Virus record (IMG/VR): IMGVR_UViG_3300006332_001087
Location: 1-30,482 of that record
Strand: one strand, 5' to 3'
Source of the DNA: a virus
DNA length: 30,482 nucleotides
Under the pieces are notes generated by a model, which was not told the origin of the DNA, did no database searches, and worked only from the letters and a program-made list of their open reading frames with translations. Position 1 is the first letter of the stretch. Each line of letters opens with the position of its first letter. A program made the position numbers and the translations under genes. Below, one piece after another: positions 23,468 through 30,482 of this stretch.

Positions 23468-24694
23468 ATGGCCAAACAATCACTAAATCTTGGTACGGTA
23501 GCTAATGATAACACAGGGGATACCCTGCGTGGTGGAGGCGACAAGATTAACGACAATTTTAATGAGATATATTCCGCAATTGGTAATGGTACTAATATAC
23601 AACTTAGTGTCATAAACCCTGCTGTTGGTCAAGTTCTCCGCTATAATGGTAGTAATTTTTTACCGTCAGATCTTACAACTTTAACATCGGGACTGGATGT
23701 AAATGGAAATTCTATCATATCCTCAAGTAATGGAAATATTGCTCTCGCTCCCAATGGGACAGGAGATGTTACTATCTCTGCTGGCGGTGTTACTGCTACT
23801 TTTGATGGTGCGACTGGAGATTTTGACTTCCCCACGAGAATAGGTTACAAAAATGAATTTCCAGCATTGGGTAATGCACCTTCTGCTGCAGCTTATGGTG
23901 GATTTTTCTTTACTGTAGATGGTGATGATAATCCATATGTTAACATTAATATTACTACAGGTGGTGTTGGTGATGTAAGAGCAAAACTTATTACTGAGTA
24001 TTCTAGTGTTGATTTATTAGCAGATATTGATACAACTACTGTTGCTCCTACAAATAACCAAGTTCTTAAATGGGATTCAACTGCTGCTAAATGGAAACCA
24101 GGTGATGATGCTGCTGGAGTTAGTTCTGTAAACTTATTTGCTACTGTTGCTGGTGATACTGGGTCTACAACTGCTAATAGTCAAGTTGATACATTAACAG
24201 TTGCTGGTGGAACTAATATAACAACAACAGTTGTTGGTGATACTTTAACAGTAGATTTTTCTGGAACTCTTACTACCACATTTGCTGCTTTAACAGATAC
24301 TGATGTTGGTGGTTTAGTGCAAGGAGATTCATTATTTTATAATGGTACTAATTGGGTTGTTACACGCAGTCCTATTACTTGGTGGGAAGTAAATGCTTCT
24401 GGTTCATCTGACTATACATTTGCTGGACCTGGATTTTCATCTGCAACTGCTGATGCAACTCTTTCTGTTATGAAGGGTATGACATATGCTTTTGATAATA
24501 CTGTTCAAGCATCTGCACACCCATTTAGAATACAGAGTAGTCAAGGTTTGAGTGGTAACCCATATACTGCTGGTCAAACTGGTAGTGGAACTGCTGTTCT
24601 TTATTGGACTGTTCCTATGGATGCTCCAGCTATTCTTTATTATCAGTGTACATTACACGCTGCTATGAATGGCGTAATCAACGTAATCGGTTAA
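23468..24694 (+). CDS. Fibre-like virion protein with C-terminal cupredoxin-like module (408 aa)
   Basis: The N-terminus reads LNLGTVANDNTGDTLRGGGD followed by KINDNFNEIYSAIG. This matches the attachment segment seen at the start of many phage tail-fibre and baseplate appendage proteins. The middle is Gly/Thr/Asp-rich with fibre-type phrases (LRYNGSNF, LKWDSTAAKWKPGDD, LFYNGTNWVV). The last about 105 residues form a separate module beginning ITWWEVNASG. It has HPFRIQ, VPMDAPAILYYQC and C394-x2-H397-x2-M400, with H351 upstream; this is the type-1 copper ligand order His...Cys..His..Met. The start is ATG at 23468. A late promoter sits at 23440-23447 and no good Shine-Dalgarno is seen (only GCGAG). 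Only 6 nt separate it from the next gene. Probable role (inference): a short tail fibre or baseplate-attached receptor-recognition protein. Metal binding is not proven. Confidence 0.8.
   Translation: MAKQSLNLGTVANDNTGDTLRGGGDKINDNFNEIYSAIGNGTNIQLSVINPAVGQVLRYNGSNFLPSDLTTLTSGLDVNGNSIISSSNGNIALAPNGTGDVTISAGGVTATFDGATGDFDFPTRIGYKNEFPALGNAPSAAAYGGFFFTVDGDDNPYVNINITTGGVGDVRAKLITEYSSVDLLADIDTTTVAPTNNQVLKWDSTAAKWKPGDDAAGVSSVNLFATVAGDTGSTTANSQVDTLTVAGGTNITTTVVGDTLTVDFSGTLTTTFAALTDTDVGGLVQGDSLFYNGTNWVVTRSPITWWEVNASGSSDYTFAGPGFSSATADATLSVMKGMTYAFDNTVQASAHPFRIQSSQGLSGNPYTAGQTGSGTAVLYWTVPMDAPAILYYQCTLHAAMNGVINVIG
24371..24691 (+). other. Cupredoxin-like module with H-C-H-M ligands (408-aa protein)
   Basis: Candidate ligands are H351 (24518-24520), C394 (24647-24649), H397 (24656-24658) and M400 (24665-24667), spaced His-x42-Cys-x2-His-x2-Met. 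The preceding KGMTYAFDN strand and VPMDAPAILYYQ are typical of cupredoxin-like sheets. Copper binding is inferred, not shown. Confidence 0.55.
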
Positions 24695-24700
24695 TAAAAT

Positions 24701-27700
24701 ATGGCAAGAACTGTTCCTGGAAGTGGTGCTGTAATTGAACCTATATTTGATGAAGTTTTTGGAGTTCGTGCAGTAAGAGTAGTTGAAGGAGGGGATTCAT
24801 ATTCTCAAGAGGATCCTCCACGTTTAACTATTACTGGTTGTGGTACACCTGACCAGGCAGCATTACTGTATCCTATTATTGATGAAGAATCTGGTAAGAT
24901 AATACACGTTAGAGTCTTAGAAAGAGGTAAAGGATACGATCCTTTAAGATTACAAATAATTCCATCTCAGGATACTCCTAATGTTGTTAGTTCATTTGAT
25001 ATTAACAAGATATGGCAGACTCATCCAAACTCTCCAACTGTAGGAACATTTAGTGCCAACTCGGATAGGATTACTATTACTTCTGATAATAGTCCTAAGC
25101 CTTCTATTATAGATCAAGAAAGAGAACCAGGTGGTCAAAGTTACTTAGTAGATAGACCATTTAATCAAGAATTTATATTCAGGGGTGGTAAAGATGTACC
25201 AGACCCTAGTATTAGAGAAGAACAATTAGATAAAGTTACTGGTATATTAGCGAACGGTGGATTACTTCATACACCAGAATGGGGTCCAGATGGAAGTCCA
25301 CCTCCAGGATTTACAATAGATGCTGTAAAGCATACTCATATTAAAAATAGTAGTGTGCATCATACTGTAGTTGATAATGCAGTTTATTATTATCAGTCTA
25401 GTAAAACTATTGGTGAATTCGCTTCTAAAAATGGTGTTTTTGAGTGGGGTAAGCAACAACAATTTACTTGGAATATTAAGGTAGAATTTGATAATGTAAT
25501 GTTGCAAGTTGAAAATGTTGATCAAACTTTAGGTGTTGTTGAAGTTGGTAGAACAGTAGATGAAATTGGAGGTAATGGTAGAGGAGAAATTGCAAAGATT
25601 GTAAAGAATAATCTAGGAGTAATTACACATGTATATCTAAGAGATCTTAAAAATACATTTACTGAAGATGATGTACTTTTAGGTTCTACTGGTTTTAGTT
25701 TTAGAATTGCAGAACCAGTAACATATTTCCCTAATGGTATTTTTTATATTGATTTTGGAACGGATGCTGCAGAGTTTGGACCATTTGTTCCAGGTCAATA
25801 TTATCTTTCTCCCGAAGATATTAAAGTTCAAAGAAATTATTTAATTAAGTGGAATCAATCAGACGCTACCAATTCTCCTGGAGAACATCATACAGATGGT
25901 CATCCTATGCAGTTCAGTACTACACAGGATGGTTTATTGAATGGTGGGTCACTTTATTATAATAGTACAGGTGCAAGTGCAGCACCATCTACAGATTATG
26001 AGAATGAGTTACAACCTCTGTTCATAATGAATGAGGATGAGACTAATCGTATTTACTACTATTGTAAGAATCACAGATATATGTCTGGTTATGAAGGTCA
26101 TGAAGGTTATATGATCTTAGACCCTACAGTTGAAGCACATACACCAACTAATGATTATTATATTACTGATTATTATTCTGGTGGTGCTTCACCAGATTAC
26201 AGTAGACATGCTGATGGACACTCTAAGATCTTAGGTATGTCTTATGATGGTTATCCAATTTATGGTCCTTATGGATATAATAGTAGTGGTTCAGTTGCAA
26301 GAGAAACTAGTGGTTATAGATTAAAAACAGGTGCTGAAATAGCAGGTGCAAGACCACAAATCACTACACCAACAACTGTAACTTATGCAGTAACTCTTGC
26401 TAATGGTACTTACAATTTTGATGGTAGTCAGGTTTCATTCTTAAATCTATTAAGAGGTAATACATATATCTTCCAACAGAATGATGCATCTATGATTAAT
26501 AATCAGATGTTACTATCTGGAACAGAAGATGGGTGGCATGTATCTTCTACTCCTCAAGATTCCTCATATTTGTATAATGGAGTTGGTATTAGTTATTGGT
26601 TAGAAGGATCTGAAGTAACGTATGCTGCATATAATTCTGGATTTAATGCGGCTTCTTCTAGAGAGATAAGATTTCTAGTTCCTGTAGATGCACCATTAGC
26701 ATTATATTTCTTTGCTTATACATCTGCTGGAATAGGGGTAAGAACTGTTCAAGATGGTTATGTGATGGGTGATCTAGTTGAAGATAATATTTGGGATAAT
26801 CAAGGTACTCTTGATGAGTATAATGGTAGGTTTGCTGTAACTCCAGAGTATCCAAATGGAACATATGCTTACTTTATGACAGAGGATAGTTCAGGTAATC
26901 CTGTATACCCATATGTTATTGGTTCTAGATTTTATGGTAAAGCAATATTTGAAGGAGACACTCTTCCACAGGCAGCAGACATTTTTCCAGGTGGAGCAGA
27001 AGGTGAAATTGTTTTAAGTGCTGCAAATCCTGGCCAGATTGATTATGTTAAGATGACCAAAATGGGAGATAATTATTTTGGTCCTGCTACAGCAAGAATT
27101 TTAGGTGGAGAAGGTAGTGGTGGTACTGGTAGTCCTATAGTACAAACAGTTACTGGTCTTTCTTTAATGAATGGTGGTAGAGAGTATTCATCTCCACCAA
27201 CTCTTATATTTGAAGGTGGTGGTGGACAAGGTGCTGAAGGTGCTGCAGCTGTTGACACATTAGGACAAATTAAAGATATTTCTATAGTTGATGCTGGTGA
27301 ATACTATGAAGAACCTCCTTATATTTTAATTACTGGTGGTGGAGGTATAGGAGCAAAAGCAGAAGCAAGAATTGCTCAAGGTTCTATTAGTGAAATAGTA
27401 GTTACAGACCCTGGTAATGGATATATTAATCCACCATCAGTTATATTCACTAAACTTGTTAACCTTAAACGTAAGACTAGAGCAAGACAGGCATACAACT
27501 CAGGTGCTAATTATCTTACAGGTCTTGTTAAAGATGTTGCTCCATCAGATACAACAATATATGTTGATTCTACAGACGCATATCCTGGTTCTGGTACTGT
27601 TATCCTTAATAAGGAAACAATAGCATATACAAATAAAGCTCCTGGTAAATTCTCAGGACTAACCAGAGGTGTAAACTTTAACTATGACCAAAGAGTTATT

Positions 27701-28855
27701 CTTGATATTGGACAGAATAATCCTGATGGTTCATCAGCATATGAATTTAATGTAGGTGACAGAGTTATTAGAAAAGTTGAGAATGCTAGTAATAAGGTTG
27801 CTAAAGTTTATGACTTTAATAAATTTACGAGAGAACTTCTAGTTACATTTGAAGTAGATGAATTAGCATTTATTGATGGTGGTAGACCATCAACTGAAGA
27901 TGCTATTGTTCAGTTTGATGCTGGTGTTGCTAATAGTGCTCCTGGTGGATTTAACCCTCATGTTCTGTTAGATGACCTTGGAGGACCAGGTATTGTTACA
28001 TTAACGGTTCCTATTGGTCTTATGATAGATAAGAAGTTTGAAGATGATGATGAATTGGATGGTGCTGGAGATGGCATTATAGATCTTGTTAATACTGGCA
28101 CAACTTTTGAAAATCAAATTAGTCTTGATGGTGGTATGTATTTCTCATTATATGGTATTGAAGAAACTCTTGGTGGACAAAACACAACTCTATTCCAAGT
28201 TGGTGACCAGATTAAAGATGCTGCTATTCCGTTTAAATACGCAACCATTAGTGCTGCTGGAACATTGACTGATGGTGTAGAACATGAGGCACTTGTCAAT
28301 TTGTTCTTAGATCCTAGTGTTTCAAATAATTTGTCATTTGGTGTTAATGAAATTGTAACTGGTTCTGTTTCAGGTGTAAGAGGAACAGTAGTTTCTTGGG
28401 ATCCTGTAAATAGTATTTTACAACTTAAAGATATAACTCCATATAATACTGGTGATGTTAATAAGGGTGTGAATGGTTACTTATATGAATTTTCATACAA
28501 TACAACTGTAGTAGATTTTGTATTGCAGAATCCAGGAACTAACTATACTGCACCACCAACATTAGTTGTTGAAGATATTGGAGATATAACAGCAACAGGT
28601 ACTATTAATATGACAACTGCTGGTGACCAAGTAAAAGATATTACTCTTACTAGTGGTGGATTTGGAATAGTACAAAGTGTTGATGGGTTTTATGCTCTTC
28701 ATCCTACAGTAACATTCACTCCTGCTGCTGGTGATACCACTGGAACTGGAGCGGCTGCTCAAGCAATATTAGGTGGTGAAGATGCAGTTGGTAATAGTGG
28801 AGCGAGATATAGAATTCAACGAATTGAGTATTCAACTATAGTTCGTTCCAAATAG
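24701..28855 (+). CDS. Large modular virion/baseplate protein with cupredoxin-like and YHYH domains (1,384 aa)
   Basis: The N-terminus (residues about 20-95) carries two SGY-like beta repeats. A conserved-looking segment follows (GLLHTPEWGPDGSPPPGF, FTIDAVKHTHIK, VFEWGKQQQFTWNI), resembling cyanophage virion proteins I have seen. Residues about 345-475 form a cupredoxin-like module with H401, C455, H458 and M461. A YHYH domain follows (GHSKILGMSYDGYPIYGPYG, then EYNGRFAVTPEYPNGTYAYF), split by a second, ligand-less cupredoxin-like module. Next come SGY repeats with GGGG.GA cores (about 27010-27450), a VDST..YP...ETIAYT...TRGVN module (about 27550-27700), and C-terminal SGY-like repeats. Start ATG 24701 lies 6 nt after the previous stop with no Shine-Dalgarno or promoter, so translation is probably coupled to the 408-residue gene. 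Inferred role: baseplate or peripheral tail structure. It shares modules with the giant protein and gp8. Confidence 0.8.
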   Translation: MARTVPGSGAVIEPIFDEVFGVRAVRVVEGGDSYSQEDPPRLTITGCGTPDQAALLYPIIDEESGKIIHVRVLERGKGYDPLRLQIIPSQDTPNVVSSFDINKIWQTHPNSPTVGTFSANSDRITITSDNSPKPSIIDQEREPGGQSYLVDRPFNQEFIFRGGKDVPDPSIREEQLDKVTGILANGGLLHTPEWGPDGSPPPGFTIDAVKHTHIKNSSVHHTVVDNAVYYYQSSKTIGEFASKNGVFEWGKQQQFTWNIKVEFDNVMLQVENVDQTLGVVEVGRTVDEIGGNGRGEIAKIVKNNLGVITHVYLRDLKNTFTEDDVLLGSTGFSFRIAEPVTYFPNGIFYIDFGTDAAEFGPFVPGQYYLSPEDIKVQRNYLIKWNQSDATNSPGEHHTDGHPMQFSTTQDGLLNGGSLYYNSTGASAAPSTDYENELQPLFIMNEDETNRIYYYCKNHRYMSGYEGHEGYMILDPTVEAHTPTNDYYITDYYSGGASPDYSRHADGHSKILGMSYDGYPIYGPYGYNSSGSVARETSGYRLKTGAEIAGARPQITTPTTVTYAVTLANGTYNFDGSQVSFLNLLRGNTYIFQQNDASMINNQMLLSGTEDGWHVSSTPQDSSYLYNGVGISYWLEGSEVTYAAYNSGFNAASSREIRFLVPVDAPLALYFFAYTSAGIGVRTVQDGYVMGDLVEDNIWDNQGTLDEYNGRFAVTPEYPNGTYAYFMTEDSSGNPVYPYVIGSRFYGKAIFEGDTLPQAADIFPGGAEGEIVLSAANPGQIDYVKMTKMGDNYFGPATARILGGEGSGGTGSPIVQTVTGLSLMNGGREYSSPPTLIFEGGGGQGAEGAAAVDTLGQIKDISIVDAGEYYEEPPYILITGGGGIGAKAEARIAQGSISEIVVTDPGNGYINPPSVIFTKLVNLKRKTRARQAYNSGANYLTGLVKDVAPSDTTIYVDSTDAYPGSGTVILNKETIAYTNKAPGKFSGLTRGVNFNYDQRVILDIGQNNPDGSSAYEFNVGDRVIRKVENASNKVAKVYDFNKFTRELLVTFEVDELAFIDGGRPSTEDAIVQFDAGVANSAPGGFNPHVLLDDLGGPGIVTLTVPIGLMIDKKFEDDDELDGAGDGIIDLVNTGTTFENQISLDGGMYFSLYGIEETLGGQNTTLFQVGDQIKDAAIPFKYATISAAGTLTDGVEHEALVNLFLDPSVSNNLSFGVNEIVTGSVSGVRGTVVSWDPVNSILQLKDITPYNTGDVNKGVNGYLYEFSYNTTVVDFVLQNPGTNYTAPPTLVVEDIGDITATGTINMTTAGDQVKDITLTSGGFGIVQSVDGFYALHPTVTFTPAAGDTTGTGAAAQAILGGEDAVGNSGARYRIQRIEYSTIVRSK
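25730..26130 (+). other. Cupredoxin-like module with H-C-H-M ligands (1,384-aa protein)
   Basis: H401 (25901-25903, in HHTDGHPMQF), C455 (26063-26065), H458 and M461 (26081-26083, in YYYCKNHRYMSGYEG) repeat the Cys-x2-His-x2-Met spacing of the 408-residue protein exactly. Two more His residues (396 and 397) lie just before H401. Confidence 0.5.
26140..26940 (+). other. YHYH domain split by a ligand-less cupredoxin-like module
   Basis: The first half is GHSKILGMSYDGYPIYGPYG and the second is LDEYNGRFAVTPEYPNGTYA with PVYPYVIGSRFYG. Between them (about 26380-26765) lies a module with LLRGNTYIFQQND, REIRFLVPVDAPLALYFF and AYTSAGIG. In it the Cys, His and Met positions of the other modules read Ala672, Ser675 and Ile678. 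Confidence 0.55.
27010..27450 (+). repeat. SGY/GGGG beta repeats in the 1,384-aa protein
   Basis: About four units, the best being NGGREYSSPPTLIFEGGGGQ, DAGEYYEEPPYILITGGGGI and DPGNGYINPPSVIF. They are closely like the arrays of the giant protein. Weaker units also occur at about 24770-24970 and 28509-28790 in the same gene. Confidence 0.75.
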
Positions 28856-28856
28856 A

Positions 28857-28864
28857 CATAAATA
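28857..28864 (+). promoter_or_regulatory. T4-type late promoter (CATAAATA) before gp8
   Basis: The same octamer as at 23440 lies in the 35-nt gap between the stop of the 1,384-residue gene (28853-28855) and the gp8 start, 26 nt before the ATG. Two identical octamers, both in the two widest gaps and at similar distances from a start codon, make chance unlikely even in AT-rich DNA. Confidence 0.65.
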
Positions 28865-28890
28865 AACAAGAGGACAATAGTCACTAGGAA

Positions 28891-30423
28891 ATGGCAGCTC
28901 TATTAACTGATCAATTTAGGATTTTTTCAGCATTAAAATTTATTAAGGCTCTCGAAGGTCCAGACCCAACGCAATCCGATACGGATGCAGGTGCTACACG
29001 AGATCGTGTATACCTTTTTATAGGTAGACCACAATCGTGGGATAATGAAAACTCGCCTCCACAGGCAGTTGATTCATTCTCCGAATTTTCGGGTTCTTAC
29101 GATGACATGATATCGTTGAAGAGAGTCCTCGCTTCTGATACTGTTCAAGTCTCTCGTAGAATTGACTGGGTTTCCCCAGAACAAACTACTGGTGGATTAG
29201 GTTTCACCTATGACATGTATAGACATGACTATTCTCCAAGTAAAACTGCTGCTTCTGGTGCTACTAAACTATATGATTCTGACTTTTACGTTGTAAATTC
29301 TCAGTATCAAGTTTATAAGTGCATCTATAACGGTACTTCTCCTAGCGATCCTAACGGAAAACCTTCTACGGTTGAACCTACTGGTACTTCTACCTCTATT
29401 GTTACTACTGGTGATGGTTATAGATGGAAGTATATGTACACTATCCCTGTTGCATCTGTTCTTAAGTTCTTCTCGAACGATTATATGCCTGTATTCACTA
29501 ATGATGCAGTGAAGACAAATGCTGTTGAGGGTGAAGTTGATACTGTAGTTATTAATGCTGCAGGTACAGGTTACAATAACGGTACTTACGATAATGTTTC
29601 TATTAACGGTGACGGTACTGGCGGTAGGGTCTCTATTGTTGTCGATGGAGGTAAAATTATTTCTGCTACTGTTACTAGTGGTGGTACTGGATATACCTTT
29701 GGTAAAATTTCTGTTGACAATATTACTGGTATTGGTACTGGTCAAGGTGGTCAAGTCGATGTAATCATCCCACCTCCAGGTGGTCATGGTAGCGACACTG
29801 TTATCGAACTTGGTGCATTCCGAGTTATGATTAACGCTAAACTCTCATATGATGAGGGTGCTGGTGACTTCCCAGTTGATAATGACTACCGTCGTATTGG
29901 ATTAATATCCAATCCCCTTAAGTTTGGTACAACTGAGTTGATATCAGATCTTACAGTTTCTGCTACTAAAGCAGTTATATTCAATCCAACATTCCAAGGT
30001 AACTATGTCCCTGACGAAATTATCACTCAAACTAGAGTTGTTGGTGGTACAAACGTTACTGCACGTGGAAGGGTTATATCCTGGAATGCCACAACAAAAG
30101 TCTTGAAGTATTATCAAAATGAAATTGATGGTATCTTCCCAGAAGTTACTGGTACACAGAATGAGTTTGATGGATCTAACGTTATAAGTGGTGCAACTTC
30201 AGGTGCAGCTGGGCAACCAGATGTAAACTTCCCTGCTGTTCCAAACTCTTCTTCTAGAACTATTAACAATACTGAATATGATTTGGGTATGAGATTTAAT
30301 TCTGGATATGCAAAACCAGAGATTAAGTCAAATAGCGGTCAGGTTGTTTACATAGATAATAGGAGAGCAATTAGTCGTGCAAACGACCAAGTAGAAGACA
30401 TTAAAATCGTAATCGAGTTCTAA
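28891..30423 (+). CDS. 8: Baseplate wedge protein, T4 gp8-like (510 aa)
   Basis: The N-terminus (LTDQFRIFSALKFIKALEG, VYLFIGRPQSWDNENSPP, DDMISLKRV, RRIDWVSPEQ, YDMYRHDYSPS) and the middle (YDSDFYVVNSQYQVYKCIYN, GKPSTVEPTGTSTS, GYRWKYMYTI) match the gp8-type wedge proteins of marine T4-like phages as I know them. So does the C-terminus (GMRFNSGYAKPEIKSNSGQ, YIDNRRAISRANDQVEDIK). T4 gp8 (334 aa) is part of the baseplate wedge. This copy is longer, and part of the extra length is a pair of SGY repeats at residues about 216-298. The start ATG 28891 follows a late promoter at 28857-28864. AGGAA at 28886-28890 touches the start codon and AAGAGGA at 28868-28874 is 16 nt away, so neither has ideal Shine-Dalgarno spacing. 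The family call is from memory of conserved motifs; a profile search would settle it. Confidence 0.8.
   Translation: MAALLTDQFRIFSALKFIKALEGPDPTQSDTDAGATRDRVYLFIGRPQSWDNENSPPQAVDSFSEFSGSYDDMISLKRVLASDTVQVSRRIDWVSPEQTTGGLGFTYDMYRHDYSPSKTAASGATKLYDSDFYVVNSQYQVYKCIYNGTSPSDPNGKPSTVEPTGTSTSIVTTGDGYRWKYMYTIPVASVLKFFSNDYMPVFTNDAVKTNAVEGEVDTVVINAAGTGYNNGTYDNVSINGDGTGGRVSIVVDGGKIISATVTSGGTGYTFGKISVDNITGIGTGQGGQVDVIIPPPGGHGSDTVIELGAFRVMINAKLSYDEGAGDFPVDNDYRRIGLISNPLKFGTTELISDLTVSATKAVIFNPTFQGNYVPDEIITQTRVVGGTNVTARGRVISWNATTKVLKYYQNEIDGIFPEVTGTQNEFDGSNVISGATSGAAGQPDVNFPAVPNSSSRTINNTEYDLGMRFNSGYAKPEIKSNSGQVVYIDNRRAISRANDQVEDIKIVIEF
29536..29790 (+). repeat. SGY beta repeats inserted in the gp8-like protein
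   Basis: Two units (INAAGTGYNNGTYDNVSING and VTSGGTGYTFGKISVDN) end in a VDVIIPPPGG phrase. A similar LSVVIPPFG phrase ends a unit in the giant protein near 8205-8230. Confidence 0.7.
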
Positions 30424-30427
30424 ACGA

Positions 30428-30475
30428 ATGGCACAAAATACTAACTTAAACGTCACCCCATATTACGACCCATAA
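30428..30475 (+). pseudogene. Start of a conserved virion protein, interrupted after 15 codons at the window end
   Basis: ATG at 30428 opens MAQNTNLNVTPYYDP, then TAA at 30473-30475, 7 nt before the window ends. Cyanophage and pelagiphage T4-like genomes commonly carry a structural gene just after gp8 whose product begins M.(Y/Q)NTNLNV(T/S)PYYDD (a family I associate with DUF4815). The match over 14 residues is too specific for chance. The stop is therefore either an error at the end of the contig, a frameshift, or a real truncation. The gap to gp8 is only 4 nt with no promoter, which fits translational coupling. Only the 5' end can be judged. Confidence 0.5.
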
Positions 30476-30482
30476 AACCATA

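Noticed and set aside
24691-24700. TTAATAAAAT before the 1,384-residue gene as a late promoter
   Set aside because: It departs from NATAAATA, and the 6-nt gap leaves no room for a leader. Coupled translation explains the start better.
29269-29787. Minus-strand open frame of 172 codons inside gp8
   Set aside because: Its product is dominated by Ser, Thr, Asn and Ile, as expected from reading GGT/ACT/ATT-rich codons backwards. It has no promoter or binding site and lies fully within a well-conserved gene.

Overview
The window is a single-strand (+) stretch of structural genes from a tailed phage. It is AT-rich (about one third G+C in the lines I counted by eye). The best fit is a marine T4-like myovirus, a cyanophage or pelagiphage type. 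The main reasons are a recognisable T4 gp8-type baseplate wedge protein (28891-30423), two T4-type late promoters of the form NATAAATA lying across gene ends, and large beta-rich virion proteins built from repeats that I know from marine T4-like phages. No tRNA, CRISPR array, integrase or minus-strand gene is supported. Genes are packed tightly: the largest gap between coding regions is 35 nt, so no non-coding stretch exceeds 300 nt.

Layout. Positions 3-23444 are one uninterrupted reading frame that enters from beyond the left edge. At least 7,813 residues of one giant virion protein are visible. From left to right it contains degenerate SGY-type beta repeats, a conserved baseplate-like segment (FY..KGT...YLFKLLYG), another SGY array, a YHYH domain, an EF-hand-like calcium loop, a probable beta-propeller, a first LamG-like domain, more SGY repeats, a second conserved anchor (HPA.FKVFGE), a second LamG-like domain and a very long array of YPR repeats (19 main units plus decayed ones). 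Helical modules are interspersed in and after the array. The protein ends with a carbohydrate-binding-like domain, NGV.Q.PG modules and a last pair of SGY repeats.

Downstream lie a 408-residue fibre-like protein with a C-terminal cupredoxin-like module (23468-24694) and a 1,384-residue virion protein (24701-28855). The latter carries two cupredoxin-like modules, one of them stripped of its ligands and nested inside a YHYH domain. Next is the gp8-like wedge protein (28891-30423). Last comes the first 15 codons of what looks like a conserved virion protein, cut by a stop codon just before the window ends.

How the genes work together (inference): by position next to gp8 and by shared modules, these proteins probably build the baseplate and its peripheral adhesive apparatus. 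The giant protein lies where T4 has gene 7. The same small beta modules recur in three neighbouring genes, including inside gp8, which suggests that modules have been copied among baseplate genes. Late promoters before the 408-residue gene and before gp8 would give two late transcripts, with the 1,384-residue gene and the last gene translated from their upstream neighbours' messages.
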